Source of the DNA: Subdoligranulum variabile
Lineage (GTDB): Bacteria > Bacillota > Clostridia > Oscillospirales > Ruminococcaceae
Direction of reading: 5' to 3'
Assembly: GCF_025152575.1 (NCBI RefSeq)
Contig: NZ_CP102293.1
Span: 1,426,001-1,490,000 of the forward strand
Length of the DNA: 64,000 nt
Part shown: positions 24,437-34,635 of the stretch, one piece after another
Layout: the number at the start of each line of letters is the position of its first letter
Position numbering within the stretch: the stretch's first letter is position 1
Translations under genes and position numbers: made by a program
The notes under the pieces: model-generated
Database searches by the model: none
What the model was told of the DNA's origin: nothing
Seen by the model: only the letters and a program-made list of their open reading frames with translations

Positions 24437-27251
24437 TGGTCAACTATATTCAATGTTATATGATAATGTTATGAAATTGCTCACAACCGGTAAAATTGTG
24501 CCGGATCAATTGGGATCAGGAATTCAAAAAATGCATAACATGTTTCAAAATTACTACCCTGATGAGGAATTGGATGAAGAAGAGCTTTTACGCCAAATTG
24601 TACGCGATTTTGGCATTTTTGAAGGGTCTGCCAAAATTCTCGAGGATAACCGTGACCACAGAGAATGGCTCGCTGAAGAACGATCAAAAATACAATGGGT
24701 TTTCTGGGGACGATACAAAAAATACCTTGAAGTCAGTGAAAAAATGCCGCCTGCCGTTGTTAAAAGCATAGATGATACGACAGATGAAATTTTAAAACGA
24801 CTGGAAAGCCCCAAACGTCCCGGCAGCTGGGATCGCCGCGGGATGGTTGTAGGCAATGTTCAATCAGGCAAAACCAGCAATTATATTGGACTAATCACAA
24901 AGGCTATCGATGCAAAATATAAAATCGTTATTGTGTTGGCGGGACTAAATAATGATCTTCGAAGCCAAACACAAAGGCGAATCGATAAAGGCTTAATCGG
25001 CAGGGACACTTGTAAGAAGGATTCGTACAATCAGACATCCTCTCGCATTGGCGTGGGGTTGCTGCCAGGTTTTCCCGAACCTCCGATTATCGCTGTCACA
25101 AGTGCTGATACAAATGGTGATTTCAAGAAAAATGTTCACAGCACGGTTACGATTACGCCGGGCGGAGATCCTATTATCGCGGTTGTAAAGAAAAACGTCA
25201 CTCCTTTAAATAATCTTCTTAACTGGTTTACAAGCGCTAATAATTCCGGCAAAATAGCTAACATTCCTCTGTTGCTGATTGATGACGAAGCCGATAATGC
25301 ATCAATTGACACGAAGGCGGCAAAGCGCATTGGCGGGACAGCTGTTGATCCAGACGAAGCAGAGCGTGACCCAACGAAAATTAACGGACTCATCAGGCAA
25401 ATTTTAAATTGCTTTTCTCAAAGTGCATATGTGGGATATACCGCAACGCCTTTTGCTAATATTTTTATTTATCCAACAGATCCAAGCAATGAAACCGACA
25501 CTTATGGAGAGGATTTATATCCGCGCAGCTTTATCGTGAATTTGCATGCGCCATCCAATTATATCGGACCTGAGAAAGTGTTTGGGCTTTATGAAGATCG
25601 GACAGCAAACATTAAAGAGATCAAACCGCTGCCTCTTACAAGAGATGCGGATGATTATGTAGAAGCATTCCCGGATCACCATAGAAGCTCCTTAAATGTA
25701 ACTAGTCTGCCGAACTCGTTGTACACTGCAGTCTATTCGTTTATCCTTGCTTCTGCAGCTCGTGACGCTAGAGGACAAGGGCGAAAGCATCATTCGATGC
25801 TGGTTCACGTCACACGATACGTTGACGTACAAATGAAGGTAACTGAATTGCTCAAAAATGCGATGCAGGATATTGTTGCCGAATTGGAGTTTCAAACTGG
25901 TCCGCAGTATCAAAAGCTGATCAGCGATCTGGAATATTTATGGCACAACGATTTTGAACCGACAACTCGTGCTGTCATGGAAACACTAGACGACAACGGA
26001 ATTGCCCCTGTTGCATGGGAGGAAATCAAAGAAAGACTGTTTACATGTGCATCAAAAATTGAAGTCAAAGCCATCAACGGCAAAGCAGCTGATGGCGGAC
26101 TCGATTATGATTCTTATCCGAACGGTTGTTCTGTCATTGCTGTAGGCGGAGATAAGCTTTCCCGTGGATTGACGCTTGAGGGACTGATGGTCAGCTATTA
26201 CGCTCGCCTTTCGAGAATGTATGATACCCTTCTCCAGATGGGTCGTTGGTTTGGCTATAGAAATGGCTATGCTGATTTGTGCAGACTATATACCAGCAAA
26301 CAGCTGATCGGCTGGTATAGACATATTGCGGTTGCCAATGAGGAACTCCGCCAGGAGCTTGATGATATGGCAGAACTGCATGCGATCCCGGAAACATATG
26401 GACTGAAGGTTAGAACTCATCCGGATGGTATGCTTATCACCGCAATGAATAAGATGCGTAATTCGGAAAGCCGAACTGTTACATATGCGGGAAAGCTTGT
26501 TCAAATCACACGGTATTATAAAGATAATCCATGCAATTTTAAAAATATCAGATTTGCAGATACGTGGCTGAGGGAGTTAGGTACTCCGATTACCCCTTCT
26601 CCTAAAACAAGGAACAACTACTTATGGACCAATGTTGGCTACGAACGAATCATTGATTTCCTGCAGAATATAGCTATACATAGTTCCTGCTTTAGTGCAT
26701 CGCCCAAAATTGTAAGCAAGTATATTCAAAGTCAAGTTCAAGACGGTGAATTGGTTAATTGGACAGTTGCTCTGGTTTCAACCCTATCTGGTAAGACATA
26801 TCCTATCGGCGGTGTTGATATTGGCTTGTCTTGGCGCAGTGATGATGCTGCCGGTTCATCCTTGCAATCTAAGCACGCAGGGCTCGAGGACAACACGATT
26901 TACTTGATACGGAATAACCTCATTACAGAAACCGATCAAGAGGTCGATCTAACTGAAGAAGAGCGGCAAAATGCGATCAATCATACAAGAGATAATTGGA
27001 AGCCCAATAAGCGTTCGTCAGTTCCGCCGACGGATCCATCTCCTGTATGGGTTCGAAAGTGCAGAAGCAAAGAAAGAGGATTGCTCCTGATCTATGTTTT
27101 TGAGTCTGGCAATATAGTAAACGGCATGCGCATGCCATATAACGATACATATTTGGGATATGCTATTAGTTTTCCTGACAGTAATACAGCTCGGCCGGTC
27201 GAATATAAGGTTGATGAAGTCTATCTAAGGAATGATTTTGATGAGGACTGA
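24426..27251 (+). CDS. Z1 domain helicase-like ATPase of the defence operon
   Basis: 941 aa. The superfamily II-like motifs are Walker A GNVQSGKTSNYIG (about residue 141), Walker B LLIDDEADNAS (about 283), motif III GYTATPFAN (about 338) and a motif VI region LLQMGRWFGYR (about 603), with GDKLSRGLTLEG just before. This set defines the Z1 domain, found in restriction and phage-defence operons with MORC-like ATPases. The likely role is ATP-driven DNA translocation or remodelling. The start is the ATG at 24426 following AGAGGG, inside the end of the ATPase gene; the 3' end overlaps the DUF4420 gene by 11 bp. Confidence 0.9.
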   Translation: MASNGQLYSMLYDNVMKLLTTGKIVPDQLGSGIQKMHNMFQNYYPDEELDEEELLRQIVRDFGIFEGSAKILEDNRDHREWLAEERSKIQWVFWGRYKKYLEVSEKMPPAVVKSIDDTTDEILKRLESPKRPGSWDRRGMVVGNVQSGKTSNYIGLITKAIDAKYKIVIVLAGLNNDLRSQTQRRIDKGLIGRDTCKKDSYNQTSSRIGVGLLPGFPEPPIIAVTSADTNGDFKKNVHSTVTITPGGDPIIAVVKKNVTPLNNLLNWFTSANNSGKIANIPLLLIDDEADNASIDTKAAKRIGGTAVDPDEAERDPTKINGLIRQILNCFSQSAYVGYTATPFANIFIYPTDPSNETDTYGEDLYPRSFIVNLHAPSNYIGPEKVFGLYEDRTANIKEIKPLPLTRDADDYVEAFPDHHRSSLNVTSLPNSLYTAVYSFILASAARDARGQGRKHHSMLVHVTRYVDVQMKVTELLKNAMQDIVAELEFQTGPQYQKLISDLEYLWHNDFEPTTRAVMETLDDNGIAPVAWEEIKERLFTCASKIEVKAINGKAADGGLDYDSYPNGCSVIAVGGDKLSRGLTLEGLMVSYYARLSRMYDTLLQMGRWFGYRNGYADLCRLYTSKQLIGWYRHIAVANEELRQELDDMAELHAIPETYGLKVRTHPDGMLITAMNKMRNSESRTVTYAGKLVQITRYYKDNPCNFKNIRFADTWLRELGTPITPSPKTRNNYLWTNVGYERIIDFLQNIAIHSSCFSASPKIVSKYIQSQVQDGELVNWTVALVSTLSGKTYPIGGVDIGLSWRSDDAAGSSLQSKHAGLEDNTIYLIRNNLITETDQEVDLTEEERQNAINHTRDNWKPNKRSSVPPTDPSPVWVRKCRSKERGLLLIYVFESGNIVNGMRMPYNDTYLGYAISFPDSNTARPVEYKVDEVYLRNDFDED

Positions 27252-28269
27252 TAAACTGGAGAAAATCTGGGAAGAAATCGAAGGGCAAAGAGAAAATTCC
27301 AGTCAAACAATACAGCGGCAGCGCATGATATGCATTGATATGCCATGCCGAATCTATGTGGGAGTCAACGGTATTCCGTCTTGCAGATTCATGGCTTTTG
27401 ACATTCCCAAGGAAGATATTTCACGGTTTAATCCATTCACTTCGCTAAGAGGTATTACGGTTGCTATTGCTGAGCCAATTCTTCAGCACGAGAATTTTTA
27501 CGCATGTGTCCTTCAGGCAGCTTCTTGCGATCAAAATGATGTCTTTACAATAGTGGCTTCAGATATCCTTCAAAAGATGCACGACTGCTCATCGGCTGAT
27601 AACTATGTTGAGGTTCTCAAGCAGCGGATCGAAAAGTGGCGCATTTTTTTCGAAAAAGCTGTAGGGCAGCAACTGTCAGACCGGATGGTAATAGGACTGT
27701 GGGGCGAATTAAATTTAATTCATGAACTGCAAAACGAAAAAATCATGACTGCAGAAGATTTATGGAATGGCCCCTTAAAGTCTGCACAAGATTTTCAAGG
27801 GAATGAAATAGCAATAGAGGTAAAAACTTCCGTTTCTAATCAGTTGGAAAATGTCTTGATTTCCAGCGAAATTCAGCTTGATGATTCGCACTTCAACGCC
27901 TTATTCCTTATCGCGTTTAGAATTGAGCGAAATGATGAAAACGGAATAACATTGCCTCAGCTCGTCGACATGGTCTCCTGCAAGTTGGCGGATGAGCAAA
28001 AGAAAAGATTTTATGCGGCTCTTTTATGTTTGGGATATGACCCATCCCATAGCCAGTTGTACACTAAGGGATATATTTTGAAGGAACAAAGGAATTACTA
28101 TGTGAAGTCTGGATTTCCCAGAATAATACGCAGCGACGTACCTCACGGAGTATGCAATATAAAGTATGAAGTTTCTTTAAGCACCTGCAGTGAGTTTCAG
28201 GTCGACTGGGACAGAATGATTGCCGCAATAAAGGAGTACGAATATGGCCAAGCCGGAGGAACTCAGTAA
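27241..28269 (+). CDS. DUF4420 PD-(D/E)XK motif protein of the defence operon
   Basis: 342 aa. The nuclease-type core is readable: Glu in GLWGELNLIHEL (about residue 160), Asp in SAQDFQGNEIA (about 184) and the E-x-K motif in IAIEVKTS (about 192). This is the PD-(D/E)XK arrangement reported for DUF4420 proteins linked to Z1 genes. It may be the nuclease that cuts foreign DNA, though the protein could also have only a DNA-binding role. It overlaps the Z1 gene upstream and the AIPR gene downstream (26 bp), so all four coding regions are tightly coupled. Confidence 0.85.
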   Translation: MRTDKLEKIWEEIEGQRENSSQTIQRQRMICIDMPCRIYVGVNGIPSCRFMAFDIPKEDISRFNPFTSLRGITVAIAEPILQHENFYACVLQAASCDQNDVFTIVASDILQKMHDCSSADNYVEVLKQRIEKWRIFFEKAVGQQLSDRMVIGLWGELNLIHELQNEKIMTAEDLWNGPLKSAQDFQGNEIAIEVKTSVSNQLENVLISSEIQLDDSHFNALFLIAFRIERNDENGITLPQLVDMVSCKLADEQKKRFYAALLCLGYDPSHSQLYTKGYILKEQRNYYVKSGFPRIIRSDVPHGVCNIKYEVSLSTCSEFQVDWDRMIAAIKEYEYGQAGGTQ

Positions 28270-30358
28270 ATTCTATACTGACCTAGAGCAGGAAATTATT
28301 AATAAGGCCGCCCTTGACGAAACAGAAGATTTTCGAGAAAACATTTTTACCCAAATTTACATAGATTACCTTTGTGAAGCGGCAGAAATTGAGGATGGTA
28401 ATGTTTGCTTCCATGAAGGCCGCGGCGTTAAGGTTAATGGATACAGCATCTCAGAAGATGAAAGTAATATAACCTTGTTTGTCTCCATTTACAAGAACAA
28501 TCCCTCGATCTATTCCGTACCTCCTTCAGACGCGGTTGCAATGATTAATAGAGCCAAGCAGTTTTACTTAAAGTCTCTGAAAAAGTATCAGACCGATATC
28601 GAAGAGGCTTATGCGGCTTTTGATTTGGCCAGAAGTATATATGAATCTAAAAATCGCATTACAGAAGTAAAAATCATTCTGCTGACAAACGGCACTATTC
28701 GCTCCACACAGCTGGCAACAGAAGAGCTTGAAGGCGTAACATTTATACCTTCTATTTGGGATTTGGAACGTATCTACCGGGTGAGTACATCTGGTGCCGC
28801 ACGCGAGAAAATAGAATTTAGCCTGCAGGAGCTAACAGGCAAAACGTTAGATGCTATTCGAATCACCGTTCCTGAAGAAACTAAAACGACAAAAAATGGG
28901 GACGTTATTACAAGCGGCGGATATACTTCTTATTTTACGGTCTTTCCTGGTGATGTTCTGTATAAAATTTATGAGCAGTATGATGCACGGCTGCTGGAAA
29001 AAAATGTACGAGCATTCCTTCAGGCAAGGGGCGGTGTAAATAAAGGGATTAAATCTACCATTTTGGAAAATCCTGAAATGTTTTTGGCATATAACAACGG
29101 CATCTCTGCAACAGCCGAACAGATAACCGTTTCTAATGAGCATGGAAATACCTGCACTATTACTGGGTTAAAGGATTTTCAAATTGTTAACGGCGGTCAA
29201 ACAACAGCATCTATCTATAACGCATGTATAAAAGATAAGAGGCCGCTGGAGAAGATTTTTGTACAGGCAAAAATCACGGTCTTGTCAGATCAAACTCAAA
29301 TGGAGCAAGTTGTTCCTCAGATTTCTGCTTGCGCGAATACACAAAACAAAGTGCAGCTTGCAGATTTTTCTGCCAATGATGAATTTCATCAGGCCATTGA
29401 AAGTCTTTCCAGAACAGTATGGGCTCCAGCGAAAACAGGCGGCGAGCAGCAAACAAAATGGTTTTATGAGCGTGCACGAGGCCAATATGCTGATACTCGT
29501 TCCAGAGAAAAAAATGTTAAATACTTTGATTCGATTTATCCAAAGGCACAATACTTCGATAAATTGGAGCTGGCGCGATATGAAAATGTCTGGGAACAAT
29601 TGCCGTATGTAACGAGTAAAGGCGGTCAGGCTAGTTTCAGAGACTTCACTATCCGATTAAAACGGCGTGGGAAATTTGTGCCGGATCAAAATTACTACCA
29701 AGATTTAATTGCAAAGGCAATTTTGTATCGGCGTGTTCGTCAAATAGTTAAGTCCCAAAGATTTCAGGGCTTTTGGGCAAATATTGCCGATTACACGGTG
29801 GCCTATATCAGTTTTAAGACTGCTCAAAGAATTGATTTAAAAAAGATTTGGCGCACACAGACAACGACGGAAGCCTTTGATAATATGGCTGCAGCAGTTG
29901 CAAATGCAGTGTATAATTATCTGACGGAAACATGTTCTGGAATTAACACCACCCAGTGGTGTAAAAAGGAACAATGCTGGAATGCCATAAAGGCTGATAT
30001 TCACGTACCAATTGAAAAAGGGCTTGTATCGGAACTTCTTCCAGTGGGTCAAAATAATACAGCTGGTATCGATGCTTTGAATGATCCAGAAAAGGTGCTT
30101 ATTGAAGATATTCACGGCGTAAGCGCGGATATTTGGTTTGCAATTGCATCGTGGGGAAAGGAAACTGCAAATCTGCGTGGCTATCAATGTGGCATTGCCG
30201 GAACATTAGGCAGATACGTTGGCTGGAGCAAGATGCCATCTATTAAACAAGCAAAGCAGGGAATTAAAATCCTGAATACAGCATATGCAAAAGGATTTAT
30301 CGTCGAAAGCAAAATAAAAGAATTGGTAGAGAAGAACAGCGCGTTTTTGGATGACTAA
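28244..30358 (+). CDS. AIPR family protein (abortive infection phage resistance)
   Basis: 704 aa. The family signature is visible near residue 310 as FQIVNGGQTTASIYNA, preceded by the region FLAYNNGISATAE and followed by FSANDEFHQAIESLSR. AIPR proteins occur in phage-resistance loci and with Z1-containing operons; their biochemical action is not settled. AAAGGAG lies before the ATG, inside the end of the DUF4420 gene. The methyltransferase gene starts 20 bp after its stop. The protein has no signal peptide and should be cytoplasmic. Confidence 0.88.
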   Translation: MAKPEELSKFYTDLEQEIINKAALDETEDFRENIFTQIYIDYLCEAAEIEDGNVCFHEGRGVKVNGYSISEDESNITLFVSIYKNNPSIYSVPPSDAVAMINRAKQFYLKSLKKYQTDIEEAYAAFDLARSIYESKNRITEVKIILLTNGTIRSTQLATEELEGVTFIPSIWDLERIYRVSTSGAAREKIEFSLQELTGKTLDAIRITVPEETKTTKNGDVITSGGYTSYFTVFPGDVLYKIYEQYDARLLEKNVRAFLQARGGVNKGIKSTILENPEMFLAYNNGISATAEQITVSNEHGNTCTITGLKDFQIVNGGQTTASIYNACIKDKRPLEKIFVQAKITVLSDQTQMEQVVPQISACANTQNKVQLADFSANDEFHQAIESLSRTVWAPAKTGGEQQTKWFYERARGQYADTRSREKNVKYFDSIYPKAQYFDKLELARYENVWEQLPYVTSKGGQASFRDFTIRLKRRGKFVPDQNYYQDLIAKAILYRRVRQIVKSQRFQGFWANIADYTVAYISFKTAQRIDLKKIWRTQTTTEAFDNMAAAVANAVYNYLTETCSGINTTQWCKKEQCWNAIKADIHVPIEKGLVSELLPVGQNNTAGIDALNDPEKVLIEDIHGVSADIWFAIASWGKETANLRGYQCGIAGTLGRYVGWSKMPSIKQAKQGIKILNTAYAKGFIVESKIKELVEKNSAFLDD

Positions 30359-30378
30359 TCGCGTGAAGGAATTAGTAT

Positions 30379-32076
30379 ATGGATTATAGGTATAAAGTAG
30401 TTGATCTTTTTAGTGGTGCGGGGGGACTGAGTCTAGGGTTTCTTCAAACCAAAAAGTATGATATTAAAGTAGCGTTTGAAAACAGCCCCTATATGCAGGA
30501 AACATATAAAAAGAATCATACAGGTGTCGAAGTACAAGGTGACGTATGTGCTGCCGATTATGCCGATATTGTGCGCCGATACGGAAAGATTGACGTTGTT
30601 ATTGGGGGGCCTCCATGTCAGGGCTTTTCAAATGCAAATCGTCAAAAAAACCATGCAATCAGCCAAAACAACAAGCTTGTAAAGCAGTATTTAAGGGCCA
30701 TTTTAGAACTTCAGCCCAAAGCCTTTGTGATGGAAAACGTAAGCATGCTTAAATCGGAAGTACATCGCTTTTATATGGAAAAGGGAGATGAAGAAATCGT
30801 TAAGCGCTGCAATATTCCTGTTAAGGATACATTTCTTCATCTTTTGGACGGTGCCTTCTTATTCGACGGCGCAATTGATATTGTGAAAGACGAAAACCTC
30901 ATCAATCAATATCTGTGGCCGGAAGCCGACTACTTTGAGCTAAATGTCATTTATAAGTCTGCGAAAAACATTTCTAAAATGATAAATGCCTTAGACCATC
31001 ACAAAAAGAAATTGGAATCTTTAATCGAAACATATACCAACTTAAAAGGTGATGATCATATTGCCGAAGAAGCACGAAAGGCATTTTCAGCAATCAAAGC
31101 ATACTATGATGGGACCCTTCCAGCAGATGAAATCAAAAGCAAAATTGAACCCTCTGTTATGATTCAGCGGATGCTGAGTAAAGCACAAGAAATTTTTCAA
31201 AACAACATTATTGTAGATGAATATGTACAGGGATCTGACTTAGCCGCCAAAATTCGGTCCTTTGCTGTTTACGATTATCTTAAGGACATTTTGACTGCAC
31301 CAGAAAACAATTATGTCATTTACAGCGATGTGCTCTGTGCAGCAGATTATGGAGCTCCTCAAAAGAGAATGCGTTTCGTTGTGATCGGAATTAAGCGTGA
31401 TATTTCAGAAAAAATTGCGCTTCCCAAGGGATCATACGATGCAGACGAGTATCGTACGGTTAAAGATGCAATTGGCGATTTGGAAGATATTAAGCCTGTG
31501 TATACTCTTGCTGAAGATAAGCAAGGAATCGTGCTGCCAAAGGCGGAAAATTTAAGCGAATTAGCGTCAACATTAAGAGACTCTCCCGTTCTTCATAACC
31601 ATATAGTAACGAAAACAACGGATACAGCTCTTGAACGGTTTCGAGCATTAAAACCGGGACAAAATTTTCATTGTCTCGACGATTCTCTTAAAACCAATAC
31701 CTATACCGATGCGAAAAGAACTCAAAACACGATTTACCAGCGGCTGAAATATGATGAACCAAGCGGTACGGTAGTGAACGTGCGAAAATCGATGTGGATA
31801 CACCCGGAACACGATAGAGCAATCAGTATTCGCGAAGCTGCTCGACTGCAGACATTCCCAGACAGCTTTGTCTTTTATGGCTCTAAGGATAAGCAATACC
31901 AGCAGGTTGGAAATGCGGTGCCCCCAATTATGGCAAAAGCTATCGCAAAGAAACTTGCGAAAATCCTTTCCAAAAAACGTAATGCAGACGCAAAAAAGAA
32001 CTGCACAAAAGGAAATGGCAGACAATCACACAAAAGAAATTCGCAGCATAAACATGTCGCATATCCGCAGCACTAA
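30379..32076 (+). CDS. DNA (cytosine-5-)methyltransferase with long insertion
   Basis: 565 aa. C5-methyltransferase motifs: I VDLFSGAGGLSLGF (residues 8-21), IV GGPPCQGFSNANR with the catalytic Cys (about 76), VI VMENV (about 117), VIII YGAPQKRMRFVVIG (about 323), and X QVGNAVPPIMAKAIAKKLA near the C-terminus. The interval between motifs VI and VIII is about 205 residues, far more than the usual 40-60; it is Lys/Glu/Ile-rich and probably helical. It should mark host DNA for the defence operon. Its 3' end overlaps the Vsr gene by 62 bp, as dcm and vsr do in other genomes. Confidence 0.93.
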   Translation: MDYRYKVVDLFSGAGGLSLGFLQTKKYDIKVAFENSPYMQETYKKNHTGVEVQGDVCAADYADIVRRYGKIDVVIGGPPCQGFSNANRQKNHAISQNNKLVKQYLRAILELQPKAFVMENVSMLKSEVHRFYMEKGDEEIVKRCNIPVKDTFLHLLDGAFLFDGAIDIVKDENLINQYLWPEADYFELNVIYKSAKNISKMINALDHHKKKLESLIETYTNLKGDDHIAEEARKAFSAIKAYYDGTLPADEIKSKIEPSVMIQRMLSKAQEIFQNNIIVDEYVQGSDLAAKIRSFAVYDYLKDILTAPENNYVIYSDVLCAADYGAPQKRMRFVVIGIKRDISEKIALPKGSYDADEYRTVKDAIGDLEDIKPVYTLAEDKQGIVLPKAENLSELASTLRDSPVLHNHIVTKTTDTALERFRALKPGQNFHCLDDSLKTNTYTDAKRTQNTIYQRLKYDEPSGTVVNVRKSMWIHPEHDRAISIREAARLQTFPDSFVFYGSKDKQYQQVGNAVPPIMAKAIAKKLAKILSKKRNADAKKNCTKGNGRQSHKRNSQHKHVAYPQH

Positions 32077-32353
32077 TTCTAAGCCAGAGGAAATTGTGCG
32101 AAAATATTTATTTTCAAAGGGATTTCGATATCGGAAAAATGTCCGTACCCTTCCAGGATGTCCGGATATTGTATTGCCTAAATACAAAACAGTTATTTTT
32201 GTGAATGGTTGTTTCTGGCATGCATATGCCGCCCCAAAAGTGCAGCTTGACCGCAGATGATGGTGCATCGCCACCGCTGGAATGGTGCACCCATTCCGCA
32301 GAAATGGTGCATGGCGGCCGCAGGCGTGGTACACCGGACCGCCATGCAGGGGA

Positions 32354-33100
32354 TTACTCGGGGATACCCTTGCGCTTACGCATGGATTCGCCCTCGATCT
32401 GGATGGTATAGGCGTTATAGATTATACGGTCACAGATAGCGTCGGCCAGGGTAGGGTCGTACAGGTTCTCGTGCCACTCGCTGGTGTCGTACTGGGAACA
32501 GAAGATGGTGGAGGCCACCTTGTTTCGGGCCTCTACCAGTTCCAGCACATCCCGGGCCTCTGCCTCCTTGAGGGGGTAGAGCAGCCATTCGTCCAGAATA
32601 AGCAGCTTCTCTTTCCTGAGCTTTTTCATGTAGTCCCGGTAGGTTCCGTTGGCCCGGGCTACGGAGATCTCCACCAGCAAATCCGGCAGACGGATGTACC
32701 GCACAGAGTAAAAACTGCGGTTGGCGGCCATACCAAGGGCGCAGGCCAGGTAGGTCTTTCCGGCTCCGGTGGCTCCCAGGATGATGATATTGTGTGCTTC
32801 CTGGAGGTAAGCACAGGAGGCAAGGCGCAGGATCTGCTCCCGGTCCAACTTTCGTTCCGGGTGGTACTCAATATTCTCGACACAGGCGGCGGGGTCCGCG
32901 TAGCCAGCGTTGCGGATGAGCCGGGTTAGGCGGTTGCTTTTTCGGGCACTCCACTCTGCGTCTACCAGCATGGCAAAGCGGTCCTCAAAGGACACCGCTT
33001 GGAACTGCGCATCCTCCAGTTGGGCGGAGAAGGCCTCCGCCATGACGCCCAGGCGCATTTCATGCAGTTTTCGTACCGTTTCATTGCTCAGCATGGTCAT
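32354..33100 (-). CDS. istB: IS21 helper ATPase IstB
   Basis: 248-aa DnaA/DnaC-like AAA+ protein. The Walker A is ILGATGAGKTYLACALG (about residue 105) and the Walker B is LLILDEWLLYP (about 168). IstB assembles on target DNA and assists the IstA transposase. Its start codon overlaps the end of istA by 4 bp, the usual IS21 coupling, and the frame is complete. Confidence 0.93.
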   Translation of the reverse strand: MTMLSNETVRKLHEMRLGVMAEAFSAQLEDAQFQAVSFEDRFAMLVDAEWSARKSNRLTRLIRNAGYADPAACVENIEYHPERKLDREQILRLASCAYLQEAHNIIILGATGAGKTYLACALGMAANRSFYSVRYIRLPDLLVEISVARANGTYRDYMKKLRKEKLLILDEWLLYPLKEAEARDVLELVEARNKVASTIFCSQYDTSEWHENLYDPTLADAICDRIIYNAYTIQIEGESMRKRKGIPE

Positions 33101-34635
33101 TCCCCCCTCTTGTAATAGCCGGCGCCCCTGGTAAACTTATGGGCTTTGGGCTCTTCCAGCCTGGCCGGAGCATCCTCATCCAATAGCTTGTCCTGCCCGG
33201 ATTTCAGGATGGACTGGACGCTTTTCAGGCTGGGGGAAGTGGTGTAAGAAAGAGCTTTCCGGCAGGCGATCTCCAGTCGCTGAGGGGAATAGCGATCCGC
33301 CAGTTTCAGCAGGGCCATGCAGGACTTGTAGCCCTGCTGCTCCACCTTGTGGGCGGAGAGGAAAACCCGTACCACAGCAGCGGTGTGCTGGCCAATCTGT
33401 TCCGCCCAGCGGATGAAACGCTCGCCGTTCCACTGCAGATAGGCCTGGTGGTCCGGCGGCATATGGCTCTCCACCGTGCTGTACTGGTTGGGACGGCCCT
33501 GGAGCCGCAGATGGGAAGCGATGCGAGTCCCTGCAAAGAAGATTTCCACGGTAGTCCGGGTAAGGCGCACATCCACCTGCTGCTTGATGTATTCATACGG
33601 CACAGAGTAGTTCATGCGCTCCATGCTGATGTGATAGTTATATTGGACCGTGGCCACCTTCCAGACCGCCAACTCAAACGGTGCAGCCGGGAGGGGCAGC
33701 AGGAACAGTTTCTCCTCCGCAAAACAAGCTGCACGGCTGCCCTCCCGTTTCTGGAAGGGCTTGTGGTTAAAGGTCTCCAGCTTCTCTCGGATGGCCTGAT
33801 TCAGTTCTGTGAGGGACAGGAACTGGCGGTTACGCAGGGCTGCCAGGATCCAGGTGGAGACCACGCCCACGGAGCCCTCCACAAAGGCTTTGTCCTTGGG
33901 GCTGCGGGGCCGGGCTGGGAGGATGGCGGTGCCGTAGTGCTCCGCCATCTCCTGATAGGCCTTGTTGAGCACCGTTTCCGTCCGGGAATTCTTGACCACA
34001 CCGGTCTTGAGATTGTCCGGCGTGAGGATGCGAGTGACCCCGCCGAAATACCGGTAGGCGTTGACATGACCGGTAATCCAGGCCTCCTGCTTCATGTCCA
34101 GAAAGGCCTCCGTGTAGGCGTAGCCGCTGTATGGCAGCACCGCTACAAACAGGTAGGCGTCCAGCCGCTCCCCGGTGTCTGTGTCCACCAGCGCCGCCGT
34201 CTGGCCCGCCCAGTCCACCTGCATGGTCTCGCCGGGCTTGTGCTCCAGATGCATGGTGGCTTTCGTTTTGTGGACATAGTCTGCGTAGTACTTGTTGAAT
34301 TGGGTGGATTTGTAGGGCAGCTCTCCGTTCTGACGGCACTGCTCGCAGTATTCCACCCACAGCAGGCTCAGGGTAACGCCGCTCTTCTGCATCTCTCGGT
34401 GTACCCATTCGTAATCCGGCATCTTGTAGGCAGAACCCTTTGTTTCGAGTGGAAATAGATTCTGTGAGACTTCTTGCTGCGACATGGACTGCGCTTGCTG
34501 CCAGCCAAGCTGCTGCTCCCGAGCACGGGCTAATGTGCGTGTGACCGTGTTGCGGCCGCAGCCTGCAGCATCTGCGATCTCCCGGTTTGTGAGTCCCAGG
34601 TTTTTGAGCCGAAGGATCTCTTTGTGATTGACCAT
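33097..34635 (-). CDS. istA: IS21 transposase IstA
   Basis: 512 aa. The N-terminal helix-turn-helix is LTNREIADAAGCGRNTVTRT. The DDE catalytic core has MQVDWAGQTA (first Asp, about residue 143), ILTPDNLKTGV (second Asp, about 207) and KAFVEGSVGVVSTW (Glu, about 250). The C-terminus is the Mu-transposase-like beta-barrel region. The frame is intact, so the element is probably still mobile. Confidence 0.93.
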   Translation of the reverse strand: MVNHKEILRLKNLGLTNREIADAAGCGRNTVTRTLARAREQQLGWQQAQSMSQQEVSQNLFPLETKGSAYKMPDYEWVHREMQKSGVTLSLLWVEYCEQCRQNGELPYKSTQFNKYYADYVHKTKATMHLEHKPGETMQVDWAGQTAALVDTDTGERLDAYLFVAVLPYSGYAYTEAFLDMKQEAWITGHVNAYRYFGGVTRILTPDNLKTGVVKNSRTETVLNKAYQEMAEHYGTAILPARPRSPKDKAFVEGSVGVVSTWILAALRNRQFLSLTELNQAIREKLETFNHKPFQKREGSRAACFAEEKLFLLPLPAAPFELAVWKVATVQYNYHISMERMNYSVPYEYIKQQVDVRLTRTTVEIFFAGTRIASHLRLQGRPNQYSTVESHMPPDHQAYLQWNGERFIRWAEQIGQHTAAVVRVFLSAHKVEQQGYKSCMALLKLADRYSPQRLEIACRKALSYTTSPSLKSVQSILKSGQDKLLDEDAPARLEEPKAHKFTRGAGYYKRGE

